Source: Fidelibacterota bacterium 408169 (GTDB lineage: Bacteria; Fidelibacterota; Marinisomatia; Marinisomatales; TCS55). From it: DNA of 64,000 nucleotides. Within the stretch, counting starts at the first letter, position 1; each line of letters starts with the position of its first letter. Position numbers and translations under genes: made by a program. The stretch lies in assembly GCA_002256485.1 (NCBI GenBank), contig NNSG01000007.1, positions 1 to 64,000 on the forward strand, in the 5' to 3' direction. Under the pieces are notes generated by a model. The model did no database searches and had not been told where the DNA came from. It worked only from the letters and a program-made list of their open reading frames with translations. Shown here piece by piece: positions 9,122-18,934 of the stretch.

Positions 9122-11155
9122 TTATTGCATATATGTCACATTTTGAAATAATAATTCTAAATCCACATCAATAACAGTCATATCAGGTTGTGGTAACTTT
9201 CCCTTTAAAATACGATGTTCTGGGAGCCACCATTTTCCATCTTTGACGAATTTATCATCATAAACGACTTCTCCTAAATCATGTCTCTTATCCCCATCTT
9301 CAATATAAAATTTGACGGGATAATAGTTAGCAATGTAATTCCCTTTTTCTGTTATGATATTTTTTTCATGATGAATCATAAATTTGACAGGTCCACCCAA
9401 AGTACGAGTTAATTGGCGAACTTCATTTGTCTGCGAATCTATCAAATACCAGGAACCCATAGCGGTTTCTCCGTCAGCAGTTATTTCCCACATTCCCTTA
9501 GGGCGTTTTTTAACAATTTGAAAGAAAGCCTCACCCTGTGCATATTTTTCATCAAAGGGTTCGTAAACACGATGTGTAACGAATTGACTAACTTGAGCAC
9601 GAACCAAGGATCTTAATTCGCCTCCACAATCATCGCACTCAAAATCAACTATCAGGTTACGATCCACTGTAATTTTGGCAGCAATTGGTTTATTTCCATG
9701 ATTTATGATATTTAAATCTGCTGTAAGTCCAGGGAACCCATCTTTCCAAGTATAGCGATTTTCAAAAGCATCTTTAAATATCCTCCGCGCTTTTGGATCA
9801 TCTTTCAATTTTGCCATGGCAGCTTCTACATTTTTAACATGTGTTGCTAATTCGGCAAGATTAGCAACTTTATCACCTTGAAGCGTTGCTTCTTTTACAC
9901 GAGCAACCAATCCAATAACACGTTTGCCCGTAATTTTATCGATTGCTTCATAATCCATCCCAACAATTCCAATGTTTTCAGCTAAATAATACCATTGACT
10001 TACCCAAGCTTTTGATGTGCTCCATGAAAGTCGAACTCTCAAAACATCAAATAAACCAACTTCAGTTTCCAATGTTTGGAATCCCTCGGCTTCGGATGTC
10101 CAATGCTGGTACCGTTTATAACGTCCGATATTACTAGGTTGGTTTGCTTCTGGCTCGCTCCAAGTGTATTCACGGCCAATCACTTGGTCTGCTCTCAATA
10201 AATGGAGTGCTGGCTGATAAGTAAATACCTGTCCACCAGCCCGACTTTCATAAGATCCGTGAATCATGATGCCCTTATTGGAAAAAGAACTATAATAAAG
10301 ATAACTTCCTTTATTATCTAGCAATTTGAACGCAACGCCAATATCAAAAAATTCTACTCCAGAAAATGATCTTACGCGATCTTCCGATCGCGTTGTTCCA
10401 TCTGCCATTGTATATGACCAATCATAAGTCCAAGAATCACCTTGGTAAAAGGGAAAATAATCTTTCCAATTATCAACAGTTGGTGAATTTTTCCCTCCTA
10501 CTTTTTGTCCCTTAATATTTGCATGTATTAATTCACGGTCAAAACGCAATGTTTGTCCAGCTTTAGGGGAAAAAATAGAGAATTCTTTTTTAACGACTCC
10601 CACGCCCTTTGCAAGCCAAGTCACTGATTCAAATGTTGAACCGTTCGGATTGATATAAGTAAATGTACTTTTCAAACAATTTTTAAATTCACCGGCTTGT
10701 GTGCGAATACTTTCATAGCCATGGAATACTACTTCTGTTCCCCGAGCAGACCCATCGCTGATTGCATGTGCAAAAGAATATTCCTTACCATAAGCAAAAT
10801 TGGTATCAAAAAATCGAAAGGGTGGATCATTGGTAACTAGACCACTATTTTCATGTTCTCCCCAATGGAGATAGCGATCTTTCTCAATTGTGATTAAATA
10901 ATACCATCCGCGCTGGTCTTCCAATTTTTTAACTACTTCTCCATTTTCAAGCTCAAGATCACCGGTAACAGTATAGGTCTTAATACTGTATTTAATTTGA
11001 CCATCTGGTTGAAAAGCTCGGAATTGATATACCCATTGATTACCATCCTCCAATGGATAATAATCTCGCAAATCAGTTGTTTTGCTGAATCCAAACGATA
11101 AGATTGCCATTATTGAAATGACAAAGGTGTGTTTAGTTTTATTGATTATTTGCAT
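9122..11155 (-). CDS. large secreted protein with two repeats and a DUF3386-like C-terminus
   Basis: 677 residues from ATG 11155 (AAGGAG 8 bases upstream; an earlier ATG at 11176 overlaps the previous gene). A signal peptide is followed by two related segments of about 200 residues, opening with DYYPLEDGNQWVYQF and DYFPFYQGDSWTYDW and closing with a WLAKGVGVV / YYLAENIGIV element. The last 230 or so residues (from ENRYTWKDGFPGLTAD) resemble DUF3386, a domain of unknown function. It is the last gene of the TonB / HmuY-like / cytochrome operon. No catalytic motif is visible; a substrate-binding or scaffold role in the periplasm is possible. Confidence 0.75.
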   Translation of the reverse strand: MQIINKTKHTFVISIMAILSFGFSKTTDLRDYYPLEDGNQWVYQFRAFQPDGQIKYSIKTYTVTGDLELENGEVVKKLEDQRGWYYLITIEKDRYLHWGEHENSGLVTNDPPFRFFDTNFAYGKEYSFAHAISDGSARGTEVVFHGYESIRTQAGEFKNCLKSTFTYINPNGSTFESVTWLAKGVGVVKKEFSIFSPKAGQTLRFDRELIHANIKGQKVGGKNSPTVDNWKDYFPFYQGDSWTYDWSYTMADGTTRSEDRVRSFSGVEFFDIGVAFKLLDNKGSYLYYSSFSNKGIMIHGSYESRAGGQVFTYQPALHLLRADQVIGREYTWSEPEANQPSNIGRYKRYQHWTSEAEGFQTLETEVGLFDVLRVRLSWSTSKAWVSQWYYLAENIGIVGMDYEAIDKITGKRVIGLVARVKEATLQGDKVANLAELATHVKNVEAAMAKLKDDPKARRIFKDAFENRYTWKDGFPGLTADLNIINHGNKPIAAKITVDRNLIVDFECDDCGGELRSLVRAQVSQFVTHRVYEPFDEKYAQGEAFFQIVKKRPKGMWEITADGETAMGSWYLIDSQTNEVRQLTRTLGGPVKFMIHHEKNIITEKGNYIANYYPVKFYIEDGDKRHDLGEVVYDDKFVKDGKWWLPEHRILKGKLPQPDMTVIDVDLELLFQNVTYMQ

Positions 11156-11168
11156 TATACTTTCTCCT

Positions 11169-11765
11169 TTATACATTCTTTTTTGCTATTATTATAACAA
11201 GGTCAAGAAGTTCTTTCGCTTCGCTTTCTGAAATTTTTCCCGCATGTCCAATCATTTTATCTTTTCCCAATAAGATAATTTTTAATAATTCATCATATTT
11301 AGGCGCACGTTCATTTATCCACTTCTTATTTGCCCAGGCAGGCACCCCCTGAAAAGGATCACCATCGCCATATTTCCCATGACAATTTTTACATTCTTCT
11401 CTATAATATGTTTTTAAATTGAAGGGTTTATTCCCCGGGACATCTGCTATAATTTTATCTGTTGATTCTTCTAACCTAGCCAATTCAGTAATACTTTTGC
11501 CTTCAACATTAAAAAGATTAGGATATTGCAGAACTATTGCATCCGACAATTCCAGGTTTGCACGGTCATATTTTTCCCCAAATCCGGATAGGGGCCCCGA
11601 ACCGTCAACTTGAACATGGCAAACCAAACAATCATCTCGGTATTGGGGTAAGCTCAAAGGATGATCATTATAATCATCCATTAAAATGGGCATCGATTTT
11701 GCAACAATGACTGTACATATAACTATACTTAACCCCATAATGAAACTAGATTTTGAAATGTGCAT
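11169..11765 (-). CDS. periplasmic diheme cytochrome c
   Basis: 198 residues with an N-terminal signal/anchor helix and two heme sites, CLVCH (near residue 46) and CKNCHGKYGDGD (near residue 128); the second site is in a class I-like domain. AGGAG lies upstream of ATG 11765. It sits between the HmuY-like lipoprotein and the DUF3386-like gene and is probably co-transcribed from the TonB promoter. A cytochrome inside a TonB/HmuY operon suggests the imported ligand is heme, or that the operon serves a periplasmic redox enzyme. Confidence 0.82.
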   Translation of the reverse strand: MHISKSSFIMGLSIVICTVIVAKSMPILMDDYNDHPLSLPQYRDDCLVCHVQVDGSGPLSGFGEKYDRANLELSDAIVLQYPNLFNVEGKSITELARLEESTDKIIADVPGNKPFNLKTYYREECKNCHGKYGDGDPFQGVPAWANKKWINERAPKYDELLKIILLGKDKMIGHAGKISESEAKELLDLVIIIAKKNV

Positions 11766-11787
11766 GTAATTTATTCTCCTGATAGAT

Positions 11788-12870
11788 TTAAATTATTTTT
11801 TCGTACATAAACCAAATTAATTGTCCATCGTTACTTGAACTATAACTGTCTTCTTCTAATTTTATTTTATATACATTATTATCAATACGAATGAGGTAAA
11901 TACCATCCGGGTTCAATACCTGCATAAAATGACTATTGTATGTTGGGAAGTCGTAAATGAGGACGGCGTTTGCGCATTCCTCTAAATTGGCAACACCGTC
12001 TCCGGCACATGACCAAAGTTTTTTAATGTCAGATTCAGTAGTCCACCAATGAGCATTTGCAGGCACATCAATTATTTCTTCAAAAGTTTCACCCGTTATT
12101 ACGGCAACTTCTACCTCAAGGTCAAAGTTTATTAAAGCAGTGGGGACATAGGTCAAAGATTGAAGTTCTACTGAAAAATTCAGTAAGTTGCCAAAACCAA
12201 TATGCCATGCCTCCGGTGTGTTTATCTGACCGTTTGAGAATGAAAAAAATGTTGGTTCACTCATTGTTCCAATATCACCTGGTGCAATATGATCGGTTTG
12301 ATTAAACGGAATTTCTACCGTATCCGTGGCACTGTAATTACCGTCACCTGAATCAATGGCGTACTGAATAAAGAAGGATGTACTAGCTTTTAATACTTCC
12401 ATTTTGACCCATTCATTTTGGGCTGTAAAAATAAAATAAATTGTGCTGTCCCCAGCCATATAATGTGTTACTCCATCATATTGACCATACCAACTTGATC
12501 CGATAACATAATTAGATGAATCATCAAAATTATACCCAGAATCAGGACGAACAGCACTTAAAAAATCAGAACCGGTCATACTTATACCCGTTACGGCCGC
12601 AGCGGTATTTAACCCTATTTTTGATACAAAAGGATAAGACGAAGAAGCATCAGGATCTGTTGGGTCAAAAACTTCGAAAAGGTAAATATCGTAGGTCGCG
12701 TCGATAAAATCTTCATCGGTTAATGAGAACAATTGGGGTGCTCCATCAGGAAATCGAATATTTTCAGTAATAGTTATTCCACCATCATCAGATTCGTCCT
12801 TTGATTCTTCGCACCCTGAAAAAGCTATGATTGTTATAATTATAAAGATTAATAATTTATTTAACCGCAT
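11788..12870 (-). CDS. HmuY-like surface lipoprotein
   Basis: 360 residues with a lipobox signal (IAFSGC, near residue 20) and an excellent GGAGG ribosome-binding site. The C-terminal 180 residues follow the HmuY pattern: FFSFSNGQINTPEAWHIGFG, then VAVITGETFEEIIDVPANA, then a closing DGIYLIRIDNNVYKIKL segment. HmuY proteins bind heme and partner with a TonB receptor. The receptor gene is immediately upstream with a one-base gap, as in hmuRY operons. The N-terminal 160 residues are unfamiliar. The family call rests on reading motifs by eye. Confidence 0.65.
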   Translation of the reverse strand: MRLNKLLIFIIITIIAFSGCEESKDESDDGGITITENIRFPDGAPQLFSLTDEDFIDATYDIYLFEVFDPTDPDASSSYPFVSKIGLNTAAAVTGISMTGSDFLSAVRPDSGYNFDDSSNYVIGSSWYGQYDGVTHYMAGDSTIYFIFTAQNEWVKMEVLKASTSFFIQYAIDSGDGNYSATDTVEIPFNQTDHIAPGDIGTMSEPTFFSFSNGQINTPEAWHIGFGNLLNFSVELQSLTYVPTALINFDLEVEVAVITGETFEEIIDVPANAHWWTTESDIKKLWSCAGDGVANLEECANAVLIYDFPTYNSHFMQVLNPDGIYLIRIDNNVYKIKLEEDSYSSSNDGQLIWFMYEKII

Positions 12871-12871
12871 A

Positions 12872-15043
12872 TTAGTTACCTCCGAAATTGCTTCCTAACT
12901 CGAAATACATTGTCCTTCCTATGAATGGACCATATTGTTGATCCATAACATTATTAATATTTCTAATTCCAAAAGACAGGGTTACCCATGAATGCAACTT
13001 TATTTTACTATCAATGTCTAACAAAACATAGCCATCTCGATCTCTTATATCAAAATATCCTTCGTTTTGTTCTTCACCAGACCCTTCTGGAACAAACTCC
13101 TGTACTTTATAAGGTGCCACCACTTTAATTTTTAATGAAGATCTGAATTTACTGGTTGAACTTTTATAGCTTACTTTTACATTACCCGAATGTTCAGGAC
13201 TCCCGGGGACAACTTCGTCAGTGGCAACATTGCGGTTATGACTTAAGTTATATGCAAAGTACCCTGTAAAATGTTTAGAGTAATTCGCCCTATGTTGAAA
13301 TTCTATACCGGTAAAAAATACTTTATCAACATTGGAATATGTAAATAGCCCCGGCTCTAATTGATCATCAATTATCATATTTTCAAATGTATTACGATAT
13401 ATCATTATACTGTATTTGTATTTCCCAGGATGATAATATTCTATACCAATATTATAACCAGAAGATGTTTCAGGTAACAGATCAGGATTCCCAATTATCG
13501 CATAACCAAATTGCCAATGATTCCAATCCATATACTTGTCCATAAAAGAAGGCATACGAAAGCCTTTTCCCCAAGAAGCACGAATTTTATATCTCTCTGA
13601 AATTTTAAACATTGCAGCAATTCTTGGGCTCACAATTGTAGAATCTAGTTCATTATTATAATCTGCCCTTAATCCAGTTACAACAGTCAATTTTGGTATA
13701 ATTAGTTGTTCATATTGAAAAAATAATCCCGTTCCAGCCAATGACTGAACTTTGCCACTATCAACTCTGGCATTTGAATACGATTCATTCCAGTATTCAC
13801 CCCCAATATTAATTGTCACTTTTTCATTAGTATATACAGAATTCATTTCTAGTTCAATTTTATGTTCTTTGGTCGTATCAGATTTAACGAGGTCATTGGT
13901 TTGCGGTCTCCTTTCTGTATACAACCTAGTATAGTCTTCTTTATGAAAAATACTTTGAATATTTATATTATCGTTAATTGTCCAAGCATGATCTCCATTC
14001 CAGTTATTCTTGATTATTCTTGTTTGGCCCTCCAGCAGGGTTGAGTGATTTTGCTCATTATTATAATATTGTCCAACATTTAGTTTCAATAATTGGTTTT
14101 CGTTTATTGACCAATCAATGTCACCTCTTGCTGAATATTTGTCATAATTATCTACATCAATGTATTGGAGATTCTTGTCAACATTTGCATTCAGATAATC
14201 AATATCAGTATGAAATACGAATGATTTTTTTCTTCCATTCAAATTTAACCTGACATCTCTTTTACCCACACCAAAGTCTATTGGGTTAAATGATTCATCA
14301 ATAGGATCTGAAAACCCCCCACTATATCGCATTGTTACAGATACAGGATTTTGATATACATTCCTTTTTGTAATAATATTTATGACTCCTCCCATGGCTT
14401 CACTACCATAGAGAGAAGAGCTGGGTCCTTTTATTATTTCTATTTTGTCAATCACAGCAGTAGAGATTTGATCAAGATTTATACGGCTATTAAATTTGCC
14501 AATTACTGGTTGTCCATCAACTAATATGAGGATGTATTTTGAATCCATGCCCAACATATTGACAATTTTTCCACCTTCTTTTGATGCAGCAACAGAAATA
14601 CCAGATCTTTCTTCTAATAATTCAGCTACATCCCTTGCTCCAGATTCAGTAATATCATTTCTGGAAATTACTTCTGTGGCTATCGGTGAATCAGTATTTA
14701 TTCTTTGATTTCTGGTTCCAGTTACAACGACATGTTTCATTTGTAAAAATGTTTCAGTCATCCAAATTTCAAGTGGTTCCTTTAATGGAACATTAATTAC
14801 GTCTAATGATTTATCAAATCCAATAGCTGAATAAAAAATATTATAATTCCCCTCTGGAACGTTATTTATTATAAATGATCCATCTTCCAAAGAAGCTGCT
14901 CCTAGTTCAGTGTCGACAAGTATTACATTTACTCCTGCTAAAGGTTCAGCAGTTTCTGCATGAAAAACATGACCTGTAACTTTATGAGTATTCCCCAATA
15001 AAAGTGTACTAGCAATTAATATCATAATTAAATTTATTTTCAC
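12872..15043 (-). CDS. TonB-dependent outer-membrane receptor
   Basis: 723 residues from a GTG start at 15043 (no clear ribosome-binding site; ATG 15025 is an alternative). A signal peptide is followed by a carboxypeptidase-regulatory-like domain (VTGHVFHAETAEPLAGVNVI), a plug domain with the TonB-region signature (VVVTGTRNQR, ILVDGQPVIG, IEIIKGPSSSLYGSEAMGG) and a 22-strand barrel ending in an aromatic-rich strand. The next gene encodes a HmuY-like lipoprotein, so the pair resembles a heme uptake system. A GntR-type operator at 15119-15137 lies in front of the gene. Confidence 0.9.
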   Translation of the reverse strand: MKINLIMILIASTLLLGNTHKVTGHVFHAETAEPLAGVNVILVDTELGAASLEDGSFIINNVPEGNYNIFYSAIGFDKSLDVINVPLKEPLEIWMTETFLQMKHVVVTGTRNQRINTDSPIATEVISRNDITESGARDVAELLEERSGISVAASKEGGKIVNMLGMDSKYILILVDGQPVIGKFNSRINLDQISTAVIDKIEIIKGPSSSLYGSEAMGGVINIITKRNVYQNPVSVTMRYSGGFSDPIDESFNPIDFGVGKRDVRLNLNGRKKSFVFHTDIDYLNANVDKNLQYIDVDNYDKYSARGDIDWSINENQLLKLNVGQYYNNEQNHSTLLEGQTRIIKNNWNGDHAWTINDNINIQSIFHKEDYTRLYTERRPQTNDLVKSDTTKEHKIELEMNSVYTNEKVTINIGGEYWNESYSNARVDSGKVQSLAGTGLFFQYEQLIIPKLTVVTGLRADYNNELDSTIVSPRIAAMFKISERYKIRASWGKGFRMPSFMDKYMDWNHWQFGYAIIGNPDLLPETSSGYNIGIEYYHPGKYKYSIMIYRNTFENMIIDDQLEPGLFTYSNVDKVFFTGIEFQHRANYSKHFTGYFAYNLSHNRNVATDEVVPGSPEHSGNVKVSYKSSTSKFRSSLKIKVVAPYKVQEFVPEGSGEEQNEGYFDIRDRDGYVLLDIDSKIKLHSWVTLSFGIRNINNVMDQQYGPFIGRTMYFELGSNFGGN

Positions 15044-15118
15044 AATAAAAATCTAATTTTGTGTAACTATTCTCTGAGTTTTTTCTTCTGTCCAAAAGGA
15101 AAAATTCAATCAAAATAT

Positions 15119-15137
15119 TGGTATGATGGTCATACCA
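15119..15137. promoter_or_regulatory. GntR/FadR-type operator, copy 2
   Basis: The core TGGTATGATGGTCATACCA, with AT on each side, forms a perfect inverted repeat (10-base arms, TGG centre, 15117-15139). It is located 76 bases upstream of the TonB receptor start. Its reverse complement is identical to the core of copy 3. Confidence 0.8.
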
Positions 15138-15234
15138 ATTATGAAAGGTAATAATAAAGATTTTTTTAGACAAAGTATTTTTTATAATTTAGAATTCTAA
15201 AAGGATTAAAAATTTGTTAAATAACATTATCAAG

Positions 15235-17211
15235 CTAATTATTATACAATGAGTAGTTTTGAATAAATAATACAAGACGTTTTGTTTCATCATAAGAAAA
15301 TTGAGGGAAACCAGGCATAATTCTACCTGTGTAATTATGAGGATCTGCTAATGGGCGACCCTCACGAATATGGCGTGATAATTCATTTATGTCGCTTTTC
15401 TCAACATAATCATTCTTGATCAGTGGTACGCCTAAGTACTCCAGCCCATCTAATTGTTCTCCATGGCATACTGCACAATTAGACATATATATATCTTTAC
15501 CCCCCTGAAGAGCAAATCGTTTTCCAATATCTACGGGGTTTTTATTAGTCACGTCGAAGGCAGTTGCAGGACGGACCACTTTTAGTTTTTGGAATCTATC
15601 ATTTAATATGGGTTTCATTTTCAGCGTAGATGAACTCCCAAGAAAAGTCATCCCTGCAAAGCCAATCACTAATGTTATTCCAATGGTACCCCAATTAGAA
15701 AAATGTTTTATCGTTTTATTTGGAATGGAAAAGAATAGAGTAATTAATAGGATGGATGAACATAAAATTACTGACATTTTAAAAATATATAATAAAACTT
15801 CTGGCGACCAAACACTTCCATTGTGGAAAAAAGATGATATATCTTTTGCTGTGCTTTCTTGAATATTTCCTAGTGCAGCCCCAGCCCAATTTTCTTCAAA
15901 CCGATCTTGAAACGCAGTAACCATACTGGCAATGACAGCAAACCCAACCGCATATCCGGTTTGTCGAAATGTGCCAATAAGCCCGCTAGCCATGGAAGTA
16001 CGTTCGGGTGGGACGCTAGACATAATAATACTATTATTAGGAGAAAAGAATAGCCCTGTCCCAATACCAAATACAGCCATGGCTAAATATAGAATTCTAA
16101 TTGATCCATTTAACGGTACCGCCATCATGAGCCCATAGCCAATTATGGCAAGGATTGTGCCAATGGTACACAATCGTTCAGCCCCAAACTTGTCGGCTAA
16201 TTTTCCTGCTTTTGGACTAATGAAAAAGGTGACTACCGCGCCTACAGCCATAAGTAAACCCACGTCCCATGAGCGAATTTCTAACCCTACAATGAGTAGC
16301 ATGGGTAAAACAAAAAGTTCGGCTGGAAAACTTGCAAACATGACGGAATAGGCCATTCCTGCTCGAGTAAATTTTTTATTATTCTTAAATAAATTTATAT
16401 CAATAATTGGGTCGGGGCTCCGTTGCTCATGCTTAATAAAGATGGGAAATAAAATGACACCTCCAAGGAAAATTGCCCAAGTCATAAAGTCTAGATGATT
16501 ATCTTCAACAGGGAGACGGTTAAACCCATAAAGCAGTCCGAATAAGCTAAACGTTAAAAGGGTGGCACCCACAATATCATAATGGCTTCGTTCTGTTTTT
16601 GTTCTTCCGATATTTTTCCCAAATACCGTAAATCCTAAAATGATTGCAATAAGACCTAGAGGAATCCGAGATAAAAATAAAGCATGCCAATCATATGCAT
16701 CCAAAAGCCATCCTGCAAAGATGGGACCCAATAAAAACCCAAATGCATTTCCCGAAGCCATAATTCCAAGTGCTTTCCCTCGTTCTTCTGGTGGGTACAC
16801 TTCTGTAGCTAACGTAAATGTAGTAGGAAGAAACATAGCCATTCCAAACCCTTGGATGATTCTAAACATGATAAGCATGGAAACAGAATCGGCATAACTA
16901 CAAGCAGACATAGCAACAGCATATACTAATGTTCCAATCCCAAACATCTTGGCTCTGCCAATTCGGTCTGCCACACGTGCCATGAATAACATGGGTCCTG
17001 TTGCTGCTATGAGATATCCCAATGCAACCCACACCACTTCACTTGTACTTGTATCTAAATCATCGATTAAGTCCGAAAATGCAATGGGAACAAAACTGGA
17101 ATCCAAACTTGCCATAACGCTGGAGAGTAAAAGGCCAGATAGAACCCACAGTCGACGAGAAGATGAAATTTGGAAATTTGGATTATTGGATTGTTGCATT
17201 GCTGATTTCAT
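15235..17211 (-). CDS. MFS transporter (DHA2-like) fused to a cytochrome c domain
   Basis: 658 residues in one uninterrupted frame. Residues 1-500 are an EmrB/QacA-type MFS permease (ARVADRIGRAKMFG motif A, RIIQGFGMAMFLP, PPERTSMASG). I count 14 transporter helices plus a 15th (GITLVIGFAGMTFLGSSS). The odd number would place the C-terminus outside, where heme attachment occurs. The C-terminal 80 residues hold CAVCHG (579-583) and a Met ligand in GRIMPGF (632). It lies between the TonB and molybdoenzyme operons on the same strand. The substrate is unknown and the fusion is unusual. Confidence 0.85.
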   Translation of the reverse strand: MKSAMQQSNNPNFQISSSRRLWVLSGLLLSSVMASLDSSFVPIAFSDLIDDLDTSTSEVVWVALGYLIAATGPMLFMARVADRIGRAKMFGIGTLVYAVAMSACSYADSVSMLIMFRIIQGFGMAMFLPTTFTLATEVYPPEERGKALGIMASGNAFGFLLGPIFAGWLLDAYDWHALFLSRIPLGLIAIILGFTVFGKNIGRTKTERSHYDIVGATLLTFSLFGLLYGFNRLPVEDNHLDFMTWAIFLGGVILFPIFIKHEQRSPDPIIDINLFKNNKKFTRAGMAYSVMFASFPAELFVLPMLLIVGLEIRSWDVGLLMAVGAVVTFFISPKAGKLADKFGAERLCTIGTILAIIGYGLMMAVPLNGSIRILYLAMAVFGIGTGLFFSPNNSIIMSSVPPERTSMASGLIGTFRQTGYAVGFAVIASMVTAFQDRFEENWAGAALGNIQESTAKDISSFFHNGSVWSPEVLLYIFKMSVILCSSILLITLFFSIPNKTIKHFSNWGTIGITLVIGFAGMTFLGSSSTLKMKPILNDRFQKLKVVRPATAFDVTNKNPVDIGKRFALQGGKDIYMSNCAVCHGEQLDGLEYLGVPLIKNDYVEKSDINELSRHIREGRPLADPHNYTGRIMPGFPQFSYDETKRLVLFIQNYSLYNN

Positions 17212-17224
17212 CTGGGTAATTATT

Positions 17225-17250
17225 TTGCGAAAGTTTTTTTACTTCCGCAA
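17225..17250. other. hairpin in the gap between Fe-S subunit and MFS-cytochrome genes
   Basis: The arms TTGCGAAAGT and ACTTCCGCAA pair over 10 bases with one wobble and enclose a T6 loop. The element lies just upstream of the MFS-cytochrome start at 17211. It has no T-tract on the coding strand, so it is more likely a leader structure or weak attenuator than a terminator. Confidence 0.35.
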
Positions 17251-17315
17251 AGTTTTGCTTTTCATTTTTTACGTTCATCCAATTATCCATCAATCCATTA
17301 TTCCAGTTTTTTCCA

Positions 17316-18305
17316 TCAAATCAACTTGACATCCGGAATTCCAAACATGGCTTTCCAATCTTTGGCAATCAAGAGATCCATCAATTCTGAATCTTTCCCA
17401 TCGTCTTTCTTTTTCATTTCTGTCTCCAATATTTTTAATGCTGCTTGGGTTCCTTTGCCAAAAAGGGATTCCATATATTCCAAGGGAACTCGGGGTGTGT
17501 CGGAAATATTTCCATTTTCATCAAAAGTAGGAGGAAGGACCGGCGGCACATAAAACACATTAGGTTCACATCCATATTCTTCATGCAAAGGGAGAGCCAC
17601 TTTCCATTTGTAAACCAGTTTATGGATTGGACCGTTTTCGTCATCTAAATATCCAATGAAACGTAATCGACCAGGACATTGTCGGGCACAAGCTGGTGGA
17701 ATTCCTTCTTCTAATCGTGGGAAACAGAAGATACATTTTTGAGATGTTTTTGTTGCCATGTTAAAATAGATTTTATCATAAGGACATGCTTTATTGCATT
17801 CACGATGCCCCTCGCATCGATCTTGATCAATAAGAACAATGCCATCTTCTTCTCTTTTATATATAGCTCGAACTGGGCATGCTTCCAAACACGTAGGATT
17901 GGTGCAATGATTGCATATGCGGGGAACATAAAAATGGTAATTGTTTGGATATTCACCCGCACTCGAATCCTCATTCCAATTTGGGCCAAACTCCATGGAT
18001 TCTTTTCTTCCCAAGACTTTTTCTTTCCCGTCAAAAAACACTTCTTGTGCGTTTGTATCACACACACTTCCGAAGTCTGCAGGGTTGGGAATCGTTCCTG
18101 GGTTGATGGATCCATCTTTATCCCATCCGCCGCCATTCTTCTCCCAATTTTTAGGATAGCCTTCGCCGGGCTTCGTTTCCACATTATTCCAAAACATATG
18201 GTCTTGTCCTGGTTCATCTGTCCACATAGATTTACACGCTGCAGTACAGGTTTGGCAACCAATACATTTATTTAAATCCATGACCATTGCGATTTGTCGT
18301 GCCAT
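17316..18305 (-). CDS. Fe-S (beta) subunit of a type II DMSO reductase-family enzyme
   Basis: 329 residues with four ferredoxin-type cysteine groups: CIGCQTCTAAC at 14-24, CNHCTNPTCLEACP, DRCEGHRECNKACP and KCIFCF...CARQCP. The segment FWNNVETKPGEGYPKNWE is characteristic of beta subunits related to ethylbenzene dehydrogenase, dimethylsulfide dehydrogenase, selenate and chlorate reductase, and NarH. It passes electrons between the Mo subunit and a cytochrome. Its ATG shares a base with the stop of the chaperone gene, so the genes are translationally coupled. It has no signal peptide and would be co-exported with the Tat-bearing alpha subunit. Confidence 0.9.
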   Translation of the reverse strand: MARQIAMVMDLNKCIGCQTCTAACKSMWTDEPGQDHMFWNNVETKPGEGYPKNWEKNGGGWDKDGSINPGTIPNPADFGSVCDTNAQEVFFDGKEKVLGRKESMEFGPNWNEDSSAGEYPNNYHFYVPRICNHCTNPTCLEACPVRAIYKREEDGIVLIDQDRCEGHRECNKACPYDKIYFNMATKTSQKCIFCFPRLEEGIPPACARQCPGRLRFIGYLDDENGPIHKLVYKWKVALPLHEEYGCEPNVFYVPPVLPPTFDENGNISDTPRVPLEYMESLFGKGTQAALKILETEMKKKDDGKDSELMDLLIAKDWKAMFGIPDVKLI

Positions 18306-18934
18306 TAAATTGCTTCCTTTAATTCATTTGTTTGATTTTTCAGCCAATTCAAGTCCTTTTGGATAAATGTAAATAATGCGGAAAAAATGGCCATCCAAAA
18401 AGGGTGAGCATCTAATTGTTCCATTTTATAATGAACCGAAGCCAACCATAATATCAAATGGCGATCAATAAAGTCTTTTTGTGCCAATTGAAATGAAAGG
18501 GCATCTTCGCTCTCACGTTCTCCTTGGCACAAGAAATGAATGAATTCCAGCTCAATGGATAAATGATCAGATTCCCACTTTCGATTTTCAGAAACGGTAT
18601 ATCCAAAATAGTCATAGTAACGCGTGATTTCTTCTTTTTTAAATGCCAAAGAATCATTGGCGCTTTCCCTGATAGGAATCGGAGGACCGTCATCTCCAAC
18701 TTCGAATAAGGCGCTATAAGATTGGACAATATTTTTCCAATTATTATCAGTCACTTTGTTAGTTTCATTGATAATGGATGAAAAATCAACTTCGAAGGGA
18801 AGGACCTGTTCAATTTCTTGAATCACGTTTTCTAAATCAGAAAAAATGATATAATCTTCGTGGGGAGAATGTGCCAAGTTTGAAAAAAGAGCATAAGCTG
18901 CAGATCTAGCGAAAAGAGTTCTGGATTTATCCAT
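18305..18934 (-). CDS. TorD/DdhD-like chaperone for the molybdoenzyme
   Basis: 209 residues from ATG 18934, which has AAAAGG upstream and overlaps the alpha-subunit stop by 8 bases. All-helical, with the TorD-family segments YYDYFGYTV and FIHFLCQGE and no cofactor motif. Members of this family bind the Tat leader of the catalytic subunit and help insert the Mo cofactor in the cytoplasm. The position between alpha and beta genes matches ddh/ebd/ser operons. Confidence 0.8.
   Translation of the reverse strand: MDKSRTLFARSAAYALFSNLAHSPHEDYIIFSDLENVIQEIEQVLPFEVDFSSIINETNKVTDNNWKNIVQSYSALFEVGDDGPPIPIRESANDSLAFKKEEITRYYDYFGYTVSENRKWESDHLSIELEFIHFLCQGERESEDALSFQLAQKDFIDRHLILWLASVHYKMEQLDAHPFWMAIFSALFTFIQKDLNWLKNQTNELKEAI

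Noticed and set aside
17739-18275. 178-codon plus-strand frame opposite the Fe-S subunit
   Set aside because: It is antisense to a clear ferredoxin-type gene, Cys/Phe-rich in a way that mirrors that gene, and has no start signals.
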